Shown: piece by piece, positions 8,560 through 17,396 of the stretch
Layout: each line of letters opens with the position of its first letter
How positions within the stretch are numbered: position 1 is the first letter of the stretch
Source: Ferribacterium limneticum
Lineage (GTDB): Bacteria > Pseudomonadota > Gammaproteobacteria > Burkholderiales > Rhodocyclaceae
DNA: 64,000 nt
Direction: 5' to 3'
Assembly (NCBI RefSeq): GCF_020510565.1
Contig: NZ_CP075189.1
Location: 3,146,501 to 3,210,500 of the forward strand
Notes under the pieces: model-generated
Seen by the model: only the letters and a program-made list of their open reading frames with translations
Databases searched by the model: none
What the model was told of the DNA's origin: nothing
Made by a program: the position numbers and the translations under genes

Positions 8560-9831
8560 ATGAAGATCGAAACCATCGCCGTCCACGGCGGCTACAGCCC
8601 GGACCCGACCACCAAGGCCGTCGCCGTCCCCATCTACCAGACGACCTCGTACGCCTTCGACAGCACCCAGCATGGCGCCGACCTGTTCGACCTCAAGGTT
8701 GCCGGCAACATCTACACGCGCATCATGAACCCGACGCAGGACGTGCTCGAAAAGCGCGTCGCCGAAATGGAAGGCGGCATTGCCGCGCTGGCCTTGGCCT
8801 CCGGCATGGCGGCCATCACCGCCGCGATCCAGACCATCGCCGAGGCCGGCGACAACATCGTCACCTCGAGCACGCTGTACGGCGGCACCTACAACCTGTT
8901 CGCCCACACCCTGCCGCAATACGGCATCGACGTCCGCTTCGCCGACTACCGCGATCCGGCGGCATTTGAAAAGCTCATCGACGCCAAGACCAAGGCCGTC
9001 TTCTGCGAATCCGTCGGCAACCCGCTCGGCAATGTCGTCGATTTCGAAAAGCTCGCCGAAATCGCCCACAAGCATGGCGTGCCAGTCATCGTCGACAACA
9101 CCGTCCCCTCGCCCTACCTGTGCCGCCCCTTCGAGCACGGCGCCGACATCGTTGTGCACGCCCTGACCAAGTACCTCGGCGGCCACGGCAACAGCCTCGG
9201 CGGCATCATCGTCGACAGCGGCAAATTCCCGTGGGCCGAGCACAAAGCCAAGTTCAAGCGCCTCAACGAGCCGGACGTCTCCTACCACGGCGTCGTCTAC
9301 ACCGAAGCCCTCGGCCCCGCCGCCTACATCGGCCGCGCCCGCGTCGTGCCGCTGCGCAACATGGGCGCCGCCATCAGCCCGTTCAACGCCTTCCTGATCC
9401 TGCAAGGCATCGAAACACTGGCCCTGCGCATGGACCGCATCTGCGAAAACTCGCTCAAGATCGCCAATTTCCTCAAGAGCCACCCGAAATGCAGTTGGGT
9501 CAATTACGCCGGTCTGCCCGACCACAAGGACCACGCGCTGGTCCAGAAATACATGGGCGGCCGCGCCTCCGGCATCCTCAACTTCGGCGTCAAGGGCGGC
9601 AGCGTGGCTGGCGGCAAGTTCCAGGATGCGCTGCAACTCGTCACCCGCCTCGTCAACATCGGCGACTGCAAGACCCTCGCCTGCCACCCGGCATCGACCA
9701 CGCACCGCCAACTGTCGCCGGAAGAACTGGCCAAGGCCGGCGTTTCCGAAGACATGATCCGCCTGTCGGTCGGCATCGAGCACATCGACGACCTGATCGC
9801 CGATCTGGATCAGGCGCTCAACGCCGCCTGA
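8560..9831 (+). CDS. metY: O-acetylhomoserine aminocarboxypropyltransferase (sulfhydrylase)
   Basis: 423 residues, the length of the Cys/Met metabolism PLP enzymes that make homocysteine from O-acetylhomoserine and sulfide. Landmarks: YTRIMNPTQDVLEKRVAEMEGG, the SGMAAITAAI phosphate-binding stretch, VDNTVPSPYLCRP, and the PLP Lys in HALTKYLGGHGNSLGG. The long insertion after the Lys (KLFPWAEHKAKFKRLNEP-like region) is typical of MetY rather than MetB. Start ATG at 8560 follows AAGAGAGACG. It is a single gene ending in a strong terminator. Confidence 0.92.
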   Translation: MKIETIAVHGGYSPDPTTKAVAVPIYQTTSYAFDSTQHGADLFDLKVAGNIYTRIMNPTQDVLEKRVAEMEGGIAALALASGMAAITAAIQTIAEAGDNIVTSSTLYGGTYNLFAHTLPQYGIDVRFADYRDPAAFEKLIDAKTKAVFCESVGNPLGNVVDFEKLAEIAHKHGVPVIVDNTVPSPYLCRPFEHGADIVVHALTKYLGGHGNSLGGIIVDSGKFPWAEHKAKFKRLNEPDVSYHGVVYTEALGPAAYIGRARVVPLRNMGAAISPFNAFLILQGIETLALRMDRICENSLKIANFLKSHPKCSWVNYAGLPDHKDHALVQKYMGGRASGILNFGVKGGSVAGGKFQDALQLVTRLVNIGDCKTLACHPASTTHRQLSPEELAKAGVSEDMIRLSVGIEHIDDLIADLDQALNAA

Positions 9832-9847
9832 TCAAAAGGCACGCAAC

Positions 9848-9876
9848 AAAAACCCGGCCTAGTGCCGGGTTTTTGT
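9848..9876 (+). terminator. Rho-independent terminator of metY
   Basis: AAAACCCGGC-CTAG-TGCCGGGTTTT followed by TG and four T. A strong eight-base GC stem 15 bases after metY; symmetric enough to serve the TIR gene coming from the other side. Confidence 0.9.
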
Positions 9877-9926
9877 TTTGAAGCAGCGGGTCAAGCGTCA
9901 GCTACAGCGATTTGTTTTATACGGAA

Positions 9927-10880
9927 TCAAGACAGCATTCTCCGAAACTTCGGATGGACGTGATGGATCGAAATGTTGCCCCCCATGAATTTCGTGACTT
10001 TGATCAGATCATTGGACTCGAAAATATCCAAAATATGCTCTATTAGTCGTGGTTTCTCCCCCGTCTTCGCCGCCAAAGTTTCGTTGTCGCATACATCCTC
10101 ATTTACTACCAGTCCCGCGCACTGTTCTTTTAGCTGATCATATTTTTCGACTTCGGATAAGCAGTACTGTTCGAGGCCGTATCGCGTTACGCGAATATGG
10201 CAACCATACCGATCCGGGCCTCCGCCGAAATAGCGGGACAACTCGAAGTATCCGTCGGAGCCTAGTATCTCAATTGATTCAGACACCTGATCTTTCGTAA
10301 GACCAAGCGCGTCAAGATCAGTGAAAATATTCTCGGGCTCAACGATATGAGAATTTGTTTCCAAGTCGTACTCCGCCACTCGCTTCAACACAAATGTATC
10401 TACGCTTGAAAGGTTATCAATGCGTTGGAATGCCCGTTGAACAAACTCGGGGGGGTTACCGAGAAGCGGTTTCTCTCGGACTTCAAATATCGCCGCCAAT
10501 ATGCGTTTTAGCGGCACATCGAAGTAATTTGTATCTTCGATACGCTCCCATAACGTCGACTTCAGCGCTTCCGGCACATCGCAACTATCGATGACGACCG
10601 GGATGATTTTCGTGCCTTTAGATATACGGGATACCATGCTCGCGTTTAGCTCTTCCGATACCCATGGCTTCGCAACGCTGTTGTTCGAAAGAACTATGAT
10701 TACCGCGTTGGCATCCTTGAGACCCTCTTCGAATATCTTATCTACGAGGCTGTCACCCGGCAGCATCTCCCAGCGGTCCAACCATGCGTCAACGCCATTC
10801 GCCCGTAGCTGAGTTGCAAACGCCGTCACGAAGCGCGACTTGTCTTCGCTGGCGTGGCTGATGAATACCTTTGGAGTCAT
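9927..10880 (-). CDS. TIR-domain protein with C-terminal winged-helix-like region
   Basis: 317 residues. Residues 1-135 are a bacterial TIR domain: KVFISHASEDK (box 1), DAWLDRWEMLPGDSL, ANAVIIVLSNNSVAKPWVSEEL with the conserved Glu (E76/E77) expected of NAD-cleaving TIRs, then IIPVVIDSC. Residues about 150-317 look like a helical winged-helix-type region (TLAAKTGEKPRLIEHILDIFESNDLI). TIR proteins of this type can be NAD hydrolases in antiphage defence or effectors; here there is no visible partner gene. Base composition is clearly more AT-rich than the genes on both sides, so it was probably acquired. Start ATG at 10880 has only a weak ribosome site. Confidence 0.85.
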   Translation of the reverse strand: MTPKVFISHASEDKSRFVTAFATQLRANGVDAWLDRWEMLPGDSLVDKIFEEGLKDANAVIIVLSNNSVAKPWVSEELNASMVSRISKGTKIIPVVIDSCDVPEALKSTLWERIEDTNYFDVPLKRILAAIFEVREKPLLGNPPEFVQRAFQRIDNLSSVDTFVLKRVAEYDLETNSHIVEPENIFTDLDALGLTKDQVSESIEILGSDGYFELSRYFGGGPDRYGCHIRVTRYGLEQYCLSEVEKYDQLKEQCAGLVVNEDVCDNETLAAKTGEKPRLIEHILDIFESNDLIKVTKFMGGNISIHHVHPKFRRMLS

Positions 10881-11110
10881 TGAAGGGCCTTTTGCTTATT
10901 GCTTTGATATAGGAAAACGGTATTTCGCCACAGTTCCAACGCGTGTCGTATAACTCAGCGGCACCGTTTGTATCAGATGCAACGAAAACCCAGCACATCA
11001 GCATACACCTAGAATGTAGCAATGTTCGCTAGAGAACGATGTCCTGGAAGTCCCTTGGCAGGTAGCCGGTAATTGCAAAGCAATCATGTTAGACGTAGCA
11101 ACAAAAACAC
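10881..11110. other. AT-richer intergenic flank of the TIR gene
   Basis: About 230 bases between the TIR gene and the nemR promoter. Must contain the TIR promoter; I see no clear direct or inverted repeats marking an insertion boundary and no convincing small gene. Confidence 0.5.
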
Positions 11111-11125
11111 TAGACGACTGGTCTA
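11111..11125. promoter_or_regulatory. NemR-type operator upstream of nemR
   Basis: Perfect dyad TAGAC-GACTG-GTCTA, 21 bases before the nemR start. The same arms TAGAC/GTCTA recur before nemA at 11792. NemR-family repressors bind such TAGAC-type dyads, which suggests autoregulation. Confidence 0.8.
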
Positions 11126-11146
11126 TTTGTTGGCAAACTACTTCCC

Positions 11147-11731
11147 ATGAACACTCGTCACGACAATACGCGTCAGCACATTCTCGACACCGGTCTCGGC
11201 ATTTTTGCAGGGAAAGGCTTTGCCAGCGTGGGTTTGAACGAATTGCTGAAGGCCGCCGGCGTGCCGAAGGGGTCGTTTTATCACTATTTCGAATCCAAGG
11301 AAGACTACGGCAAGGCCCTGCTCGAAGACTACTTCGGGCGCTATCTAGCCGATATCGACAGTCTGTTTGCGCTCGAAGCAACATCGGGTCACGAACGTCT
11401 GATGCGCTACTGGCAGCGCTGGGTGGACAAGCAGTGCACTGAATGCGCCGAGCAGAAATGCCTGGTCGTCAAGCTTGCCGCCGAGGTCTCCGACCTGTCG
11501 GATGCCATGCGCCTGACCTTGCGCGACGGAACCGACCGCATTGTGGACCGCATCGCCGGCGCCATTGAAGGCGGCGTCGCCGATGGCTCGCTGCCGGCGC
11601 TCGAAGCCCGGCCGACCGCGCAATTGCTCTACCAACTCTGGCTGGGCGCCAGCCTGCTCGGCAAGCTGCACCGCAACAGCCAGGCCCTCGAAAACGCTAT
11701 GCGCTTTACCAGACAGTTGCTGACACCTTGA
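11147..11731 (+). CDS. nemR: TetR-family repressor, NemR-like
   Basis: 194 residues. N-terminal helix-turn-helix (about 8-55: RQHILDTGLGIFAGKGF, GLNELLKAAGVPKGSFYHYFESKEDYGKALLEDYF) as in TetR/AcrR, and a C-terminal ligand domain of the NemR/YxaF type. The segment CTECAEQKCLV holds three Cys (about residues 98-106), placed where NemR senses electrophiles and bleach through Cys/Lys chemistry. It precedes the nemA-like gene, and both promoters carry the same dyad, so it most likely represses itself and nemA until reactive electrophiles appear. Confidence 0.85.
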   Translation: MNTRHDNTRQHILDTGLGIFAGKGFASVGLNELLKAAGVPKGSFYHYFESKEDYGKALLEDYFGRYLADIDSLFALEATSGHERLMRYWQRWVDKQCTECAEQKCLVVKLAAEVSDLSDAMRLTLRDGTDRIVDRIAGAIEGGVADGSLPALEARPTAQLLYQLWLGASLLGKLHRNSQALENAMRFTRQLLTP

Positions 11732-11791
11732 ATCATTGAACATCCGACCACAGGCCGCATGCTGTTGCGGCCAATTTTTAACCCGAAACAC

Positions 11792-11806
11792 TAGACGACC
11801 AGTCTA
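11792..11806. promoter_or_regulatory. NemR-type operator upstream of nemA
   Basis: Dyad TAGAC-GACCA-GTCTA, 32 bases before the nemA start. Same arms and near-identical spacer as the site before nemR. Confidence 0.8.
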
Positions 11807-11838
11807 ATTTTCATCAGTTACCCATCAGGAGATTCAAC

Positions 11839-12921
11839 ATGACTTCCCTGTTCGACCCGATCCAAATCGGCGATATCGCCCTCTCCAACCGCATCGTCAT
11901 GGCACCGCTGACGCGCAACCGCGCCATCGCCGGCAATGTTGCCGGACCGCTGACCGTCGAGTATTACCGCCAGCGCGCCACGGCCGGCCTGATCATCGCC
12001 GAGGCCAGCCAGATCAGCCCGATGGCCCAGGGCTACCTTGCCACCCCGGGCATCCACAGCCCGGAACAGATCGCCGGCTGGCGCCAGGTGACCGATGCTG
12101 TGCATGCCGCCGGCGGCAAGATCGTGCTGCAGTTGTGGCACGTCGGGCGCATTTCGCACACCTCGCTGCTGCCGGATGGCGCGGCGCCGGTGTCGTCGAC
12201 CGACAAGGTCGCGAACGCCTCGACCTTTACCAGCGACGGCTTCGTCCCGGTGTCCACGCCGCGCGCCCTGCGCGACGATGAAATCCCCGGCCTGATCGAG
12301 GATTACCGTCGCGCCGCGCGCAACGCCATCGATGCGGGCTTTGATGGCGTCGAGCTGCATGCCGCCAACACCTACCTGATCGAGCAGTTCCTGCGCGATA
12401 GCGTCAATGACCGCAGCGGCCCTTACGGCGGCAGCATCGCCAACCGCGCCCGCCTGCTGCTTGAAGTCGTCGAAGCGATTACCAAGGAAATCGGTGCCGG
12501 CCGCACCGGCATTCGCCTGAGCCCGATGACGACCTTCACGGCGCCGCTCGACAGCGATCCGCAGGCGCTTTACGGCTATGTCGTCGAACAGCTGGCGCCG
12601 TTCGGCCTGGCCTATCTTCACGTCATCGAAGGCGAAACCGGCGGCACGCGCACACCCGAGGCCAAGGCTTTCGACTACGAAGCGCTGCATCGCGCTTTCC
12701 CCGGTGCCTGGATGCTCAACAACGGCTACTCGCGTGACTTGGCCATCGAGAATGTCGCGGCCGGCAAGGCCGACCTGGTTGCCTTTGGCCGCTCGTTCAT
12801 CAGCACGCCGGACCTCGTCCGTCGCCTGAAGGATGACCTGCCGCTCAACGAACTGCAGGCCGACAAGCTGTATGGCGGCGGGGCCGAGGGTTACACCGAC
12901 TACCCGGCGCTGGCTGCCTGA
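11839..12921 (+). CDS. nemA: Old-yellow-enzyme family alkene reductase, NemA-like
   Basis: 360 residues, FMN-dependent TIM barrel that reduces activated C=C bonds (N-ethylmaleimide, quinones, nitro compounds) with NAD(P)H. Seen: N-terminal LFDPIQIGDIALSNRIVMAPLTRNRA, LWHVGRISH, the substrate-activating pair H174/N177 in ELHAANTYLIEQFLRD, and SVNDRSGPYGGSIANR. Good ribosome site AGGAG before ATG 11839. Directly controlled, by inference, through the upstream NemR dyad, and heads the detoxification genes that follow on the same strand. Confidence 0.9.
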   Translation: MTSLFDPIQIGDIALSNRIVMAPLTRNRAIAGNVAGPLTVEYYRQRATAGLIIAEASQISPMAQGYLATPGIHSPEQIAGWRQVTDAVHAAGGKIVLQLWHVGRISHTSLLPDGAAPVSSTDKVANASTFTSDGFVPVSTPRALRDDEIPGLIEDYRRAARNAIDAGFDGVELHAANTYLIEQFLRDSVNDRSGPYGGSIANRARLLLEVVEAITKEIGAGRTGIRLSPMTTFTAPLDSDPQALYGYVVEQLAPFGLAYLHVIEGETGGTRTPEAKAFDYEALHRAFPGAWMLNNGYSRDLAIENVAAGKADLVAFGRSFISTPDLVRRLKDDLPLNELQADKLYGGGAEGYTDYPALAA

Positions 12922-12983
12922 TTTCTTTATAACCATGACCCCGACCGGCCAATCGCCGGCCGGGGCCGATTTCCGGAAACACC

Positions 12984-13898
12984 ATGTCCGAATACCGTCG
13001 TTGGCTGCCCGCGCTGGCCCTGATCGTCCTCTCGCTGACCTGGGGCTACACCTGGGTGCTCGCCAAGCAGGGCCTGGCCTACGCGCCGCCCTTCGCCTTT
13101 GCCGCCGAGCGCTGCGTCGGCGCCGCGCTGGCGCTGGTCATCGCGCTGCGCCTGAGCGGCCGCAAGCTGAAGCTGGTCGCCCCGCGCCAGACCATCGCCA
13201 TCGGCCTGGCGCAAGTCTCGGGCTTCATGATTTTCCAGACCTGGGCGCTGGTTGAGGGTGGCCCGGGCAAGACGGCGGTATTGATTTTCACCATGCCGAT
13301 CTGGACGTTGCTGCTCGCCTGGCCCATCCTCGGCGAGCGCGTGCGCGGCAAGCAGTGGCTGGCGGCGGCGAGCACGCTGGGCGGATTGCTGCTGATCATC
13401 GAACCGTGGGACATGCACGCCAGCCTGTTCAGCAAGTTCCTCGGCCTCATGGCGGCACTGTGCTGGGCGACCGGCACCATTCTGATCAAGCGCCTGCGTG
13501 GCAAAACGCCGGTCGACCTGCTGACCCTGACCACCTGGCAGATGATCGTCGGCGCCGTGCCGCTCATCCTGCTCGCCTTCATCGTGCCCGAACACCCAAC
13601 TGAATGGACCGTCAGTTACGTTGGCATCCTGATCTTCATGTCGGTCGCCAGCACTGCGATGTGCTGGTGGCTGTGGATCTACATTCTCGACCGCGTGCCG
13701 GCCTGGGAGGCCAGCCTGTCGGTACTTGGTACGCCGGTGGTGGCCATTCTTTCGTCGCGCCTTACATTTGGCGAGGCTTTCAAGGGCAGCGAAATCGCCG
13801 GCATTTTGCTGATCGGCAGCGGCCTGGCCCTGCTTTCCCTGCTCGGCTGGGCAGCGAGCCGGCGCGATCCGGCAAAACAGATTGAGGAGGCAGCATGA
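12984..13898 (+). CDS. EamA/DMT-family inner-membrane transporter
   Basis: 304 residues with about ten hydrophobic segments in two EamA repeats ([20 protein letters not shown]... and [18 protein letters not shown]...). The DMT superfamily exports metabolites and toxic compounds; the substrate here is unknown. It follows nemA by 62 bases and overlaps the next oxidoreductase gene by ATGA, so it may remove products or substrates of the surrounding detoxification enzymes. Confidence 0.85.
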   Translation: MSEYRRWLPALALIVLSLTWGYTWVLAKQGLAYAPPFAFAAERCVGAALALVIALRLSGRKLKLVAPRQTIAIGLAQVSGFMIFQTWALVEGGPGKTAVLIFTMPIWTLLLAWPILGERVRGKQWLAAASTLGGLLLIIEPWDMHASLFSKFLGLMAALCWATGTILIKRLRGKTPVDLLTLTTWQMIVGAVPLILLAFIVPEHPTEWTVSYVGILIFMSVASTAMCWWLWIYILDRVPAWEASLSVLGTPVVAILSSRLTFGEAFKGSEIAGILLIGSGLALLSLLGWAASRRDPAKQIEEAA

Positions 13899-14896
13899 AC
13901 ACCCTGCACGAAACCAAACTTTCGATGCTCGACCTCGTCGCCATCCGCGAGGGCGGCACGACGGCCGAGGCGCTGGCCATCGCCCGCGATACGGCCCGCC
14001 ATGTCGAGCAGCTCGGCTTCACCCGCTACTGGCTGGCCGAACATCACAACATGCCGGGCATCGCCAGTTCGGCGACGGCCGTGCTGGTCGGCTACATTGC
14101 CGGGGCGACCAGCCGCATCCGCGTCGGTTCGGGCGGCATCATGCTGCCCAACCATGCGCCGCTGGTCGTCGCCGAGGCCTTCGGCACGCTGGCCGAAATT
14201 TATCCCGGCCGGATCGATCTTGGCCTCGGTCGTGCCCCGGGCACCGACCAGATGACCATGCGCGCGCTGCGCCGCGACCGCATCGAAACGGAAGCCGAGT
14301 TCCCGCGGGCAGTCAGCGAACTGCAGCAGTTGCTCGGCCCCCGTTTGCCGGGCCAGATGGTCGTCGCAGTGCCCGGCAACGGCACTGAAGTGCCGATCTG
14401 GCTGCTTGGCTCGAGCCTCTTTTCCGCCCGCCTGGCGGCCGAACGCGGCCTGCCCTATTCCTTCGCCTCGCATTTCGCGCCGGCCATGCTGTTGCCGGCC
14501 ATCGACATCTATCGGCGCAATTTCCGCCCCTCGGCCAAACTCGACAAGCCCTACGTGATGATCGGCGTGCCGGTGATTGCCGCGACAACTGACGACGAAG
14601 CGGAGTTCCTGGCCAGCAGCACCTACCAGCGCGTCCTCGGCATCCTGCGCGGCGATCGGCGCTGCCTGCCACCGCCGGTTGCAGAGTACCTGAGCAGCCT
14701 GCATCCACAGGAACGTTCTGGCATCGCCGATTTTCTCGGTGCTGCCGTCGTCGGCGGACCGGACACGGTGCGCGCTGGCCTGCTGGCGCTGAAAGAAGCG
14801 ACCAGGGCCGACGAAATGATCCTGGTCAGCGACATTTTCGACCCGGCCCTGCGCCTGCGTTCACTTGAAATCACCGCCAGTTTTTTCGCACAATAA
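13895..14896 (+). CDS. LLM-class flavin-dependent oxidoreductase
   Basis: 333 residues of the luciferase-like monooxygenase family: [19 protein letters not shown], the [20 protein letters not shown] block and [19 protein letters not shown] are hallmarks of the YhbW/MsnO8-like subgroup. It probably uses FMN and NAD(P)H; the substrate is not predictable. Its ATG overlaps the EamA gene stop (ATGA), which indicates tight coupling. Confidence 0.87.
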   Translation: MNTLHETKLSMLDLVAIREGGTTAEALAIARDTARHVEQLGFTRYWLAEHHNMPGIASSATAVLVGYIAGATSRIRVGSGGIMLPNHAPLVVAEAFGTLAEIYPGRIDLGLGRAPGTDQMTMRALRRDRIETEAEFPRAVSELQQLLGPRLPGQMVVAVPGNGTEVPIWLLGSSLFSARLAAERGLPYSFASHFAPAMLLPAIDIYRRNFRPSAKLDKPYVMIGVPVIAATTDDEAEFLASSTYQRVLGILRGDRRCLPPPVAEYLSSLHPQERSGIADFLGAAVVGGPDTVRAGLLALKEATRADEMILVSDIFDPALRLRSLEITASFFAQ

Positions 14897-14930
14897 GCCG
14901 CTGTTCAGCGCCAAGCCAAGGAGACGAGCA

Positions 14931-16106
14931 ATGCCGCACATTTTCGAATTCAGTTACCACAACCCGACGCAAATCCACTTCGGCCCGAACAGCTTTGCCA
15001 AGCTGGCCGAGCTGATTCCACGCGATGCCAAAGTACTGCTGCTTTACGGCGGTGGTTCGATCAAGCAGAACGGCGTCCATGCGCAGGTTCTTGCGGCCCT
15101 GGCCGGGCACACCGTGGTCGAATTTGGCGGCGTCGAGCCGAACCCGACGCTCGAAACGCTGACTGCTACGGTCAACCGGATAAAAGAGCAAAAAATAGAA
15201 TTCATTCTCGGCGTTGGCGGCGGCTCGGTCGCCGACGGCGCCAAGTACGTCGCCTGCGCAGCGCTCTACGACGGGGACGGCTGGGACATCGTCAGCGGCA
15301 AACATGTCCCGACCAAAGCCCTGCCGGTCGGCGTCGTACTGACCCTGCCGGCCACCGGCTCGGAATCGAATGCCGGCGCCGTCGTGACCCGCAAGGCCAC
15401 GCATGAAAAGCGCGTTTTCTTCGTGCCGCCGGCCCGGCCGCGCTTCGCCATTCTCAACCCGGATGTGATGGCCAGCCTGCCCGATCGACAACTGGAAAAC
15501 GGCCTCGTCGATGCCTTCGTTCATGTCTGCGAGCAATACCTGACCTACCCGGTCGGCGCCCTCGTCCAGGACGGCTATGCCGAAGCCGTGATGAAGGCGC
15601 TGAAGACACTGGCCGACAACTTCGCGCAGCGCCACGAAACGACCTGGCGGCAAAACATGATGTGGTCGGCCAATCAGGCACTGTGCGGCATCATCGGCCT
15701 GGGCGTTCCGGTGGACTGGGCGACGCACCGCATGGCCGTCGAGCTGACCGCCCTGTACGGCATCGACCACGGCCGTACCCTGGCGATCATCCAGCCCTGG
15801 CTGTTGCGCGAAACGATCGAAGCCAAGCGGGCCAAACTCGAGCAGATGGGCCGCAACGTCTTCGGGCTGAGCCAGCCGAGCGCCGGGGAAACCATCGCCG
15901 CGATCGAAGCCTTCTACCGCAGCCTGAACATGCCGGTCCATCTGTCCGACACCGATGTCAGCGACCCCGACGCTGCAGCCCGCGTCATGCAGGCCCTGCG
16001 CGACCACGGCAATGCCGCCCTGGGCGGCCATGCCGAACTCGACGAGGCGAAAACCGAACGCATCATCCGCGCCGCCTGCACGAAACAGGAGCAGACAAAC
16101 AATTGA
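14931..16106 (+). CDS. yqhD: Iron-type alcohol dehydrogenase / NADPH aldehyde reductase, YqhD-like
   Basis: 391 residues, close to E. coli YqhD in length and sequence. NADPH site GGGSIKQNGV and GVGGGSVADGAKY; LPATGSESNAGAVV; metal ligands in DAFVHVCEQ (Asp, His), VDWATHRMAVEL (His) and GIDHGRTLAI (His). YqhD scavenges short and reactive aldehydes. I start at ATG 14931 (AAGGAGACGAGCA before it) instead of the longer open frame from 14865. Residues ATVNRIKEQKIEF coincide with a dispersed element copy. It fits functionally with nemR/nemA upstream. Confidence 0.9.
   Translation: MPHIFEFSYHNPTQIHFGPNSFAKLAELIPRDAKVLLLYGGGSIKQNGVHAQVLAALAGHTVVEFGGVEPNPTLETLTATVNRIKEQKIEFILGVGGGSVADGAKYVACAALYDGDGWDIVSGKHVPTKALPVGVVLTLPATGSESNAGAVVTRKATHEKRVFFVPPARPRFAILNPDVMASLPDRQLENGLVDAFVHVCEQYLTYPVGALVQDGYAEAVMKALKTLADNFAQRHETTWRQNMMWSANQALCGIIGLGVPVDWATHRMAVELTALYGIDHGRTLAIIQPWLLRETIEAKRAKLEQMGRNVFGLSQPSAGETIAAIEAFYRSLNMPVHLSDTDVSDPDAAARVMQALRDHGNAALGGHAELDEAKTERIIRAACTKQEQTNN
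15165..15202 (+). repeat. Dispersed element copy 6 (inside yqhD)
   Basis: GCTACGGTCAACCGG, ATAAAAGAGC, AAAAAATAGAA. Encodes ATVNRIKEQKIEF. Confidence 0.85.
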
Positions 16107-16208
16107 TCTGAAACGCGTTTGGCGCCGGGATGGGCATGCCATGGTGCTACCCTGATCGGTAAATTGGAATATGATCAGCCGACCAATCTGGACGGAAGGA
16201 GTATCACC

Positions 16209-17141
16209 ATGCTGACCCCGACTCAGAAGCAAACGGCGCAATCCATCGTCAACCTGTTCGAAACCGGCGTCGTGCTCGGCGACTACGGCAGCGTCACCGT
16301 CATTCCCGGCGACACCGGCCACCTCACCTTCGGGCGCTCGCAAACGACGCTGGCATCGGGCAATCTGCTCAACCTGCTGCAGCGCTACTGCACCAATGAC
16401 GGCGCCCGTTTCGGGCCACGGCTGTCGCCCTGGCTGCCGCGTTTCGAGGCCATCGACCTCAGCCTCGACGACGAGCTACGCCTGCACAATCTGCTCCGCG
16501 CCACGGCCGACGATCCGGTCATGCGCGAAACCCAGGATCAGTTTTTTGATGAGGTTTACTGGCAGACGGCCGCCCGCATCGCCGCCAACCTCGGTATCAC
16601 CTCTGCCCTCGGCACTGCAGTGGTCTACGACAGCACCGTGCACGGCTCGTGGAAAGCCATGCGCGACCGCACCATGGCGCAGGCCGGCAGCCTCGCGGCG
16701 CTCGGTGAAAAGAAGTGGATCGCGGCCTACGTCGCGACCCGGCGCGCCTGGCTGACCAACCATCCGCGCAGCGATTTGCGCAAGACGGCTTACCGGATGG
16801 ATGCTTTCCAGCGCCTGATCGAGCAAGGCTACTGGGGGCTGGAACTGCCGCTCGTCATCCGCGGCGCCGAGATTTCGTTGAGCACCCTGCGCGCCACCCC
16901 GCCCGGTTGCTATGACGGCCCGCAACCCGGCACCCGCAGCATCGCGCTGCAAAGCCCACTGGCCCGCGGCCTTGATGTCCGTCTGGTGCAACTCGGGCTT
17001 TCCGAGCAAGGTGTCCCGATCAAGGCCGACGGCATTTTTGGCCAGACCAGCGCCAATCTGCTCAAGCAGTTTCAGGCAAAGACAGGCTTACCGGCCACCG
17101 GCGTCGCCGACGGCACTCTGATTGCTCACCTGATTGCCTGA
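16209..17141 (+). CDS. Chitosanase-like (GH46-type) protein with C-terminal peptidoglycan-binding domain
   Basis: 310 residues. Residues 1-225 resemble GH46-type chitosanases (KQTAQSIVNLFETG with the candidate catalytic Glu, then a loop with DYGSVTVIPGDTGHLTFGRSQ and a second acidic residue). Residues about 245-310 form a PG_binding_1 domain (VRLVQLGLSEQGVPIKADGIFG, LLKQFQAKTGL). No signal peptide is present, so export would need another route, or it acts as an endolysin or an internal enzyme. Start ATG 16209 has a strong GGAAGGAG seven bases upstream. Glycan specificity is inferred. Confidence 0.75.
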   Translation: MLTPTQKQTAQSIVNLFETGVVLGDYGSVTVIPGDTGHLTFGRSQTTLASGNLLNLLQRYCTNDGARFGPRLSPWLPRFEAIDLSLDDELRLHNLLRATADDPVMRETQDQFFDEVYWQTAARIAANLGITSALGTAVVYDSTVHGSWKAMRDRTMAQAGSLAALGEKKWIAAYVATRRAWLTNHPRSDLRKTAYRMDAFQRLIEQGYWGLELPLVIRGAEISLSTLRATPPGCYDGPQPGTRSIALQSPLARGLDVRLVQLGLSEQGVPIKADGIFGQTSANLLKQFQAKTGLPATGVADGTLIAHLIA

Positions 17142-17150
17142 TAACCCGAC

Positions 17151-17396
17151 TCAGGCTTCGGGTTGCCCTTCCTCTGGCGGCAAGTGCGGCTGCGGCCGGC
17201 TCGTGACGTAGAGCACGACGGCACAGGCGCCGAGGAAGCCCACCGAGGCCAGGGCGCTCGGCACCCAGGTGTCGGCCAGGCCGCGCTCCAGCCACAGCCA
17301 GATGAACACGCCGAAGGCCGGCACGGCCAGCAGGGCGCAAAATATCGAGGTGGCGAGCGCCACTTTTTGCCCGATATGTCGTTTCAGATCGCTCAT
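17151..17396 (-). CDS. Small two-helix membrane protein
   Basis: 81 residues, with two hydrophobic helices (ALATSIFCALLAVPAFGVFIW and ASVGFLGACAVVLYV) and a charged, Pro-rich tail. Its start overlaps the stop of the secretin-like gene (ATGA), so it belongs to the same operon. I do not recognise the family. Confidence 0.7.
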   Translation of the reverse strand: MSDLKRHIGQKVALATSIFCALLAVPAFGVFIWLWLERGLADTWVPSALASVGFLGACAVVLYVTSRPQPHLPPEEGQPEA

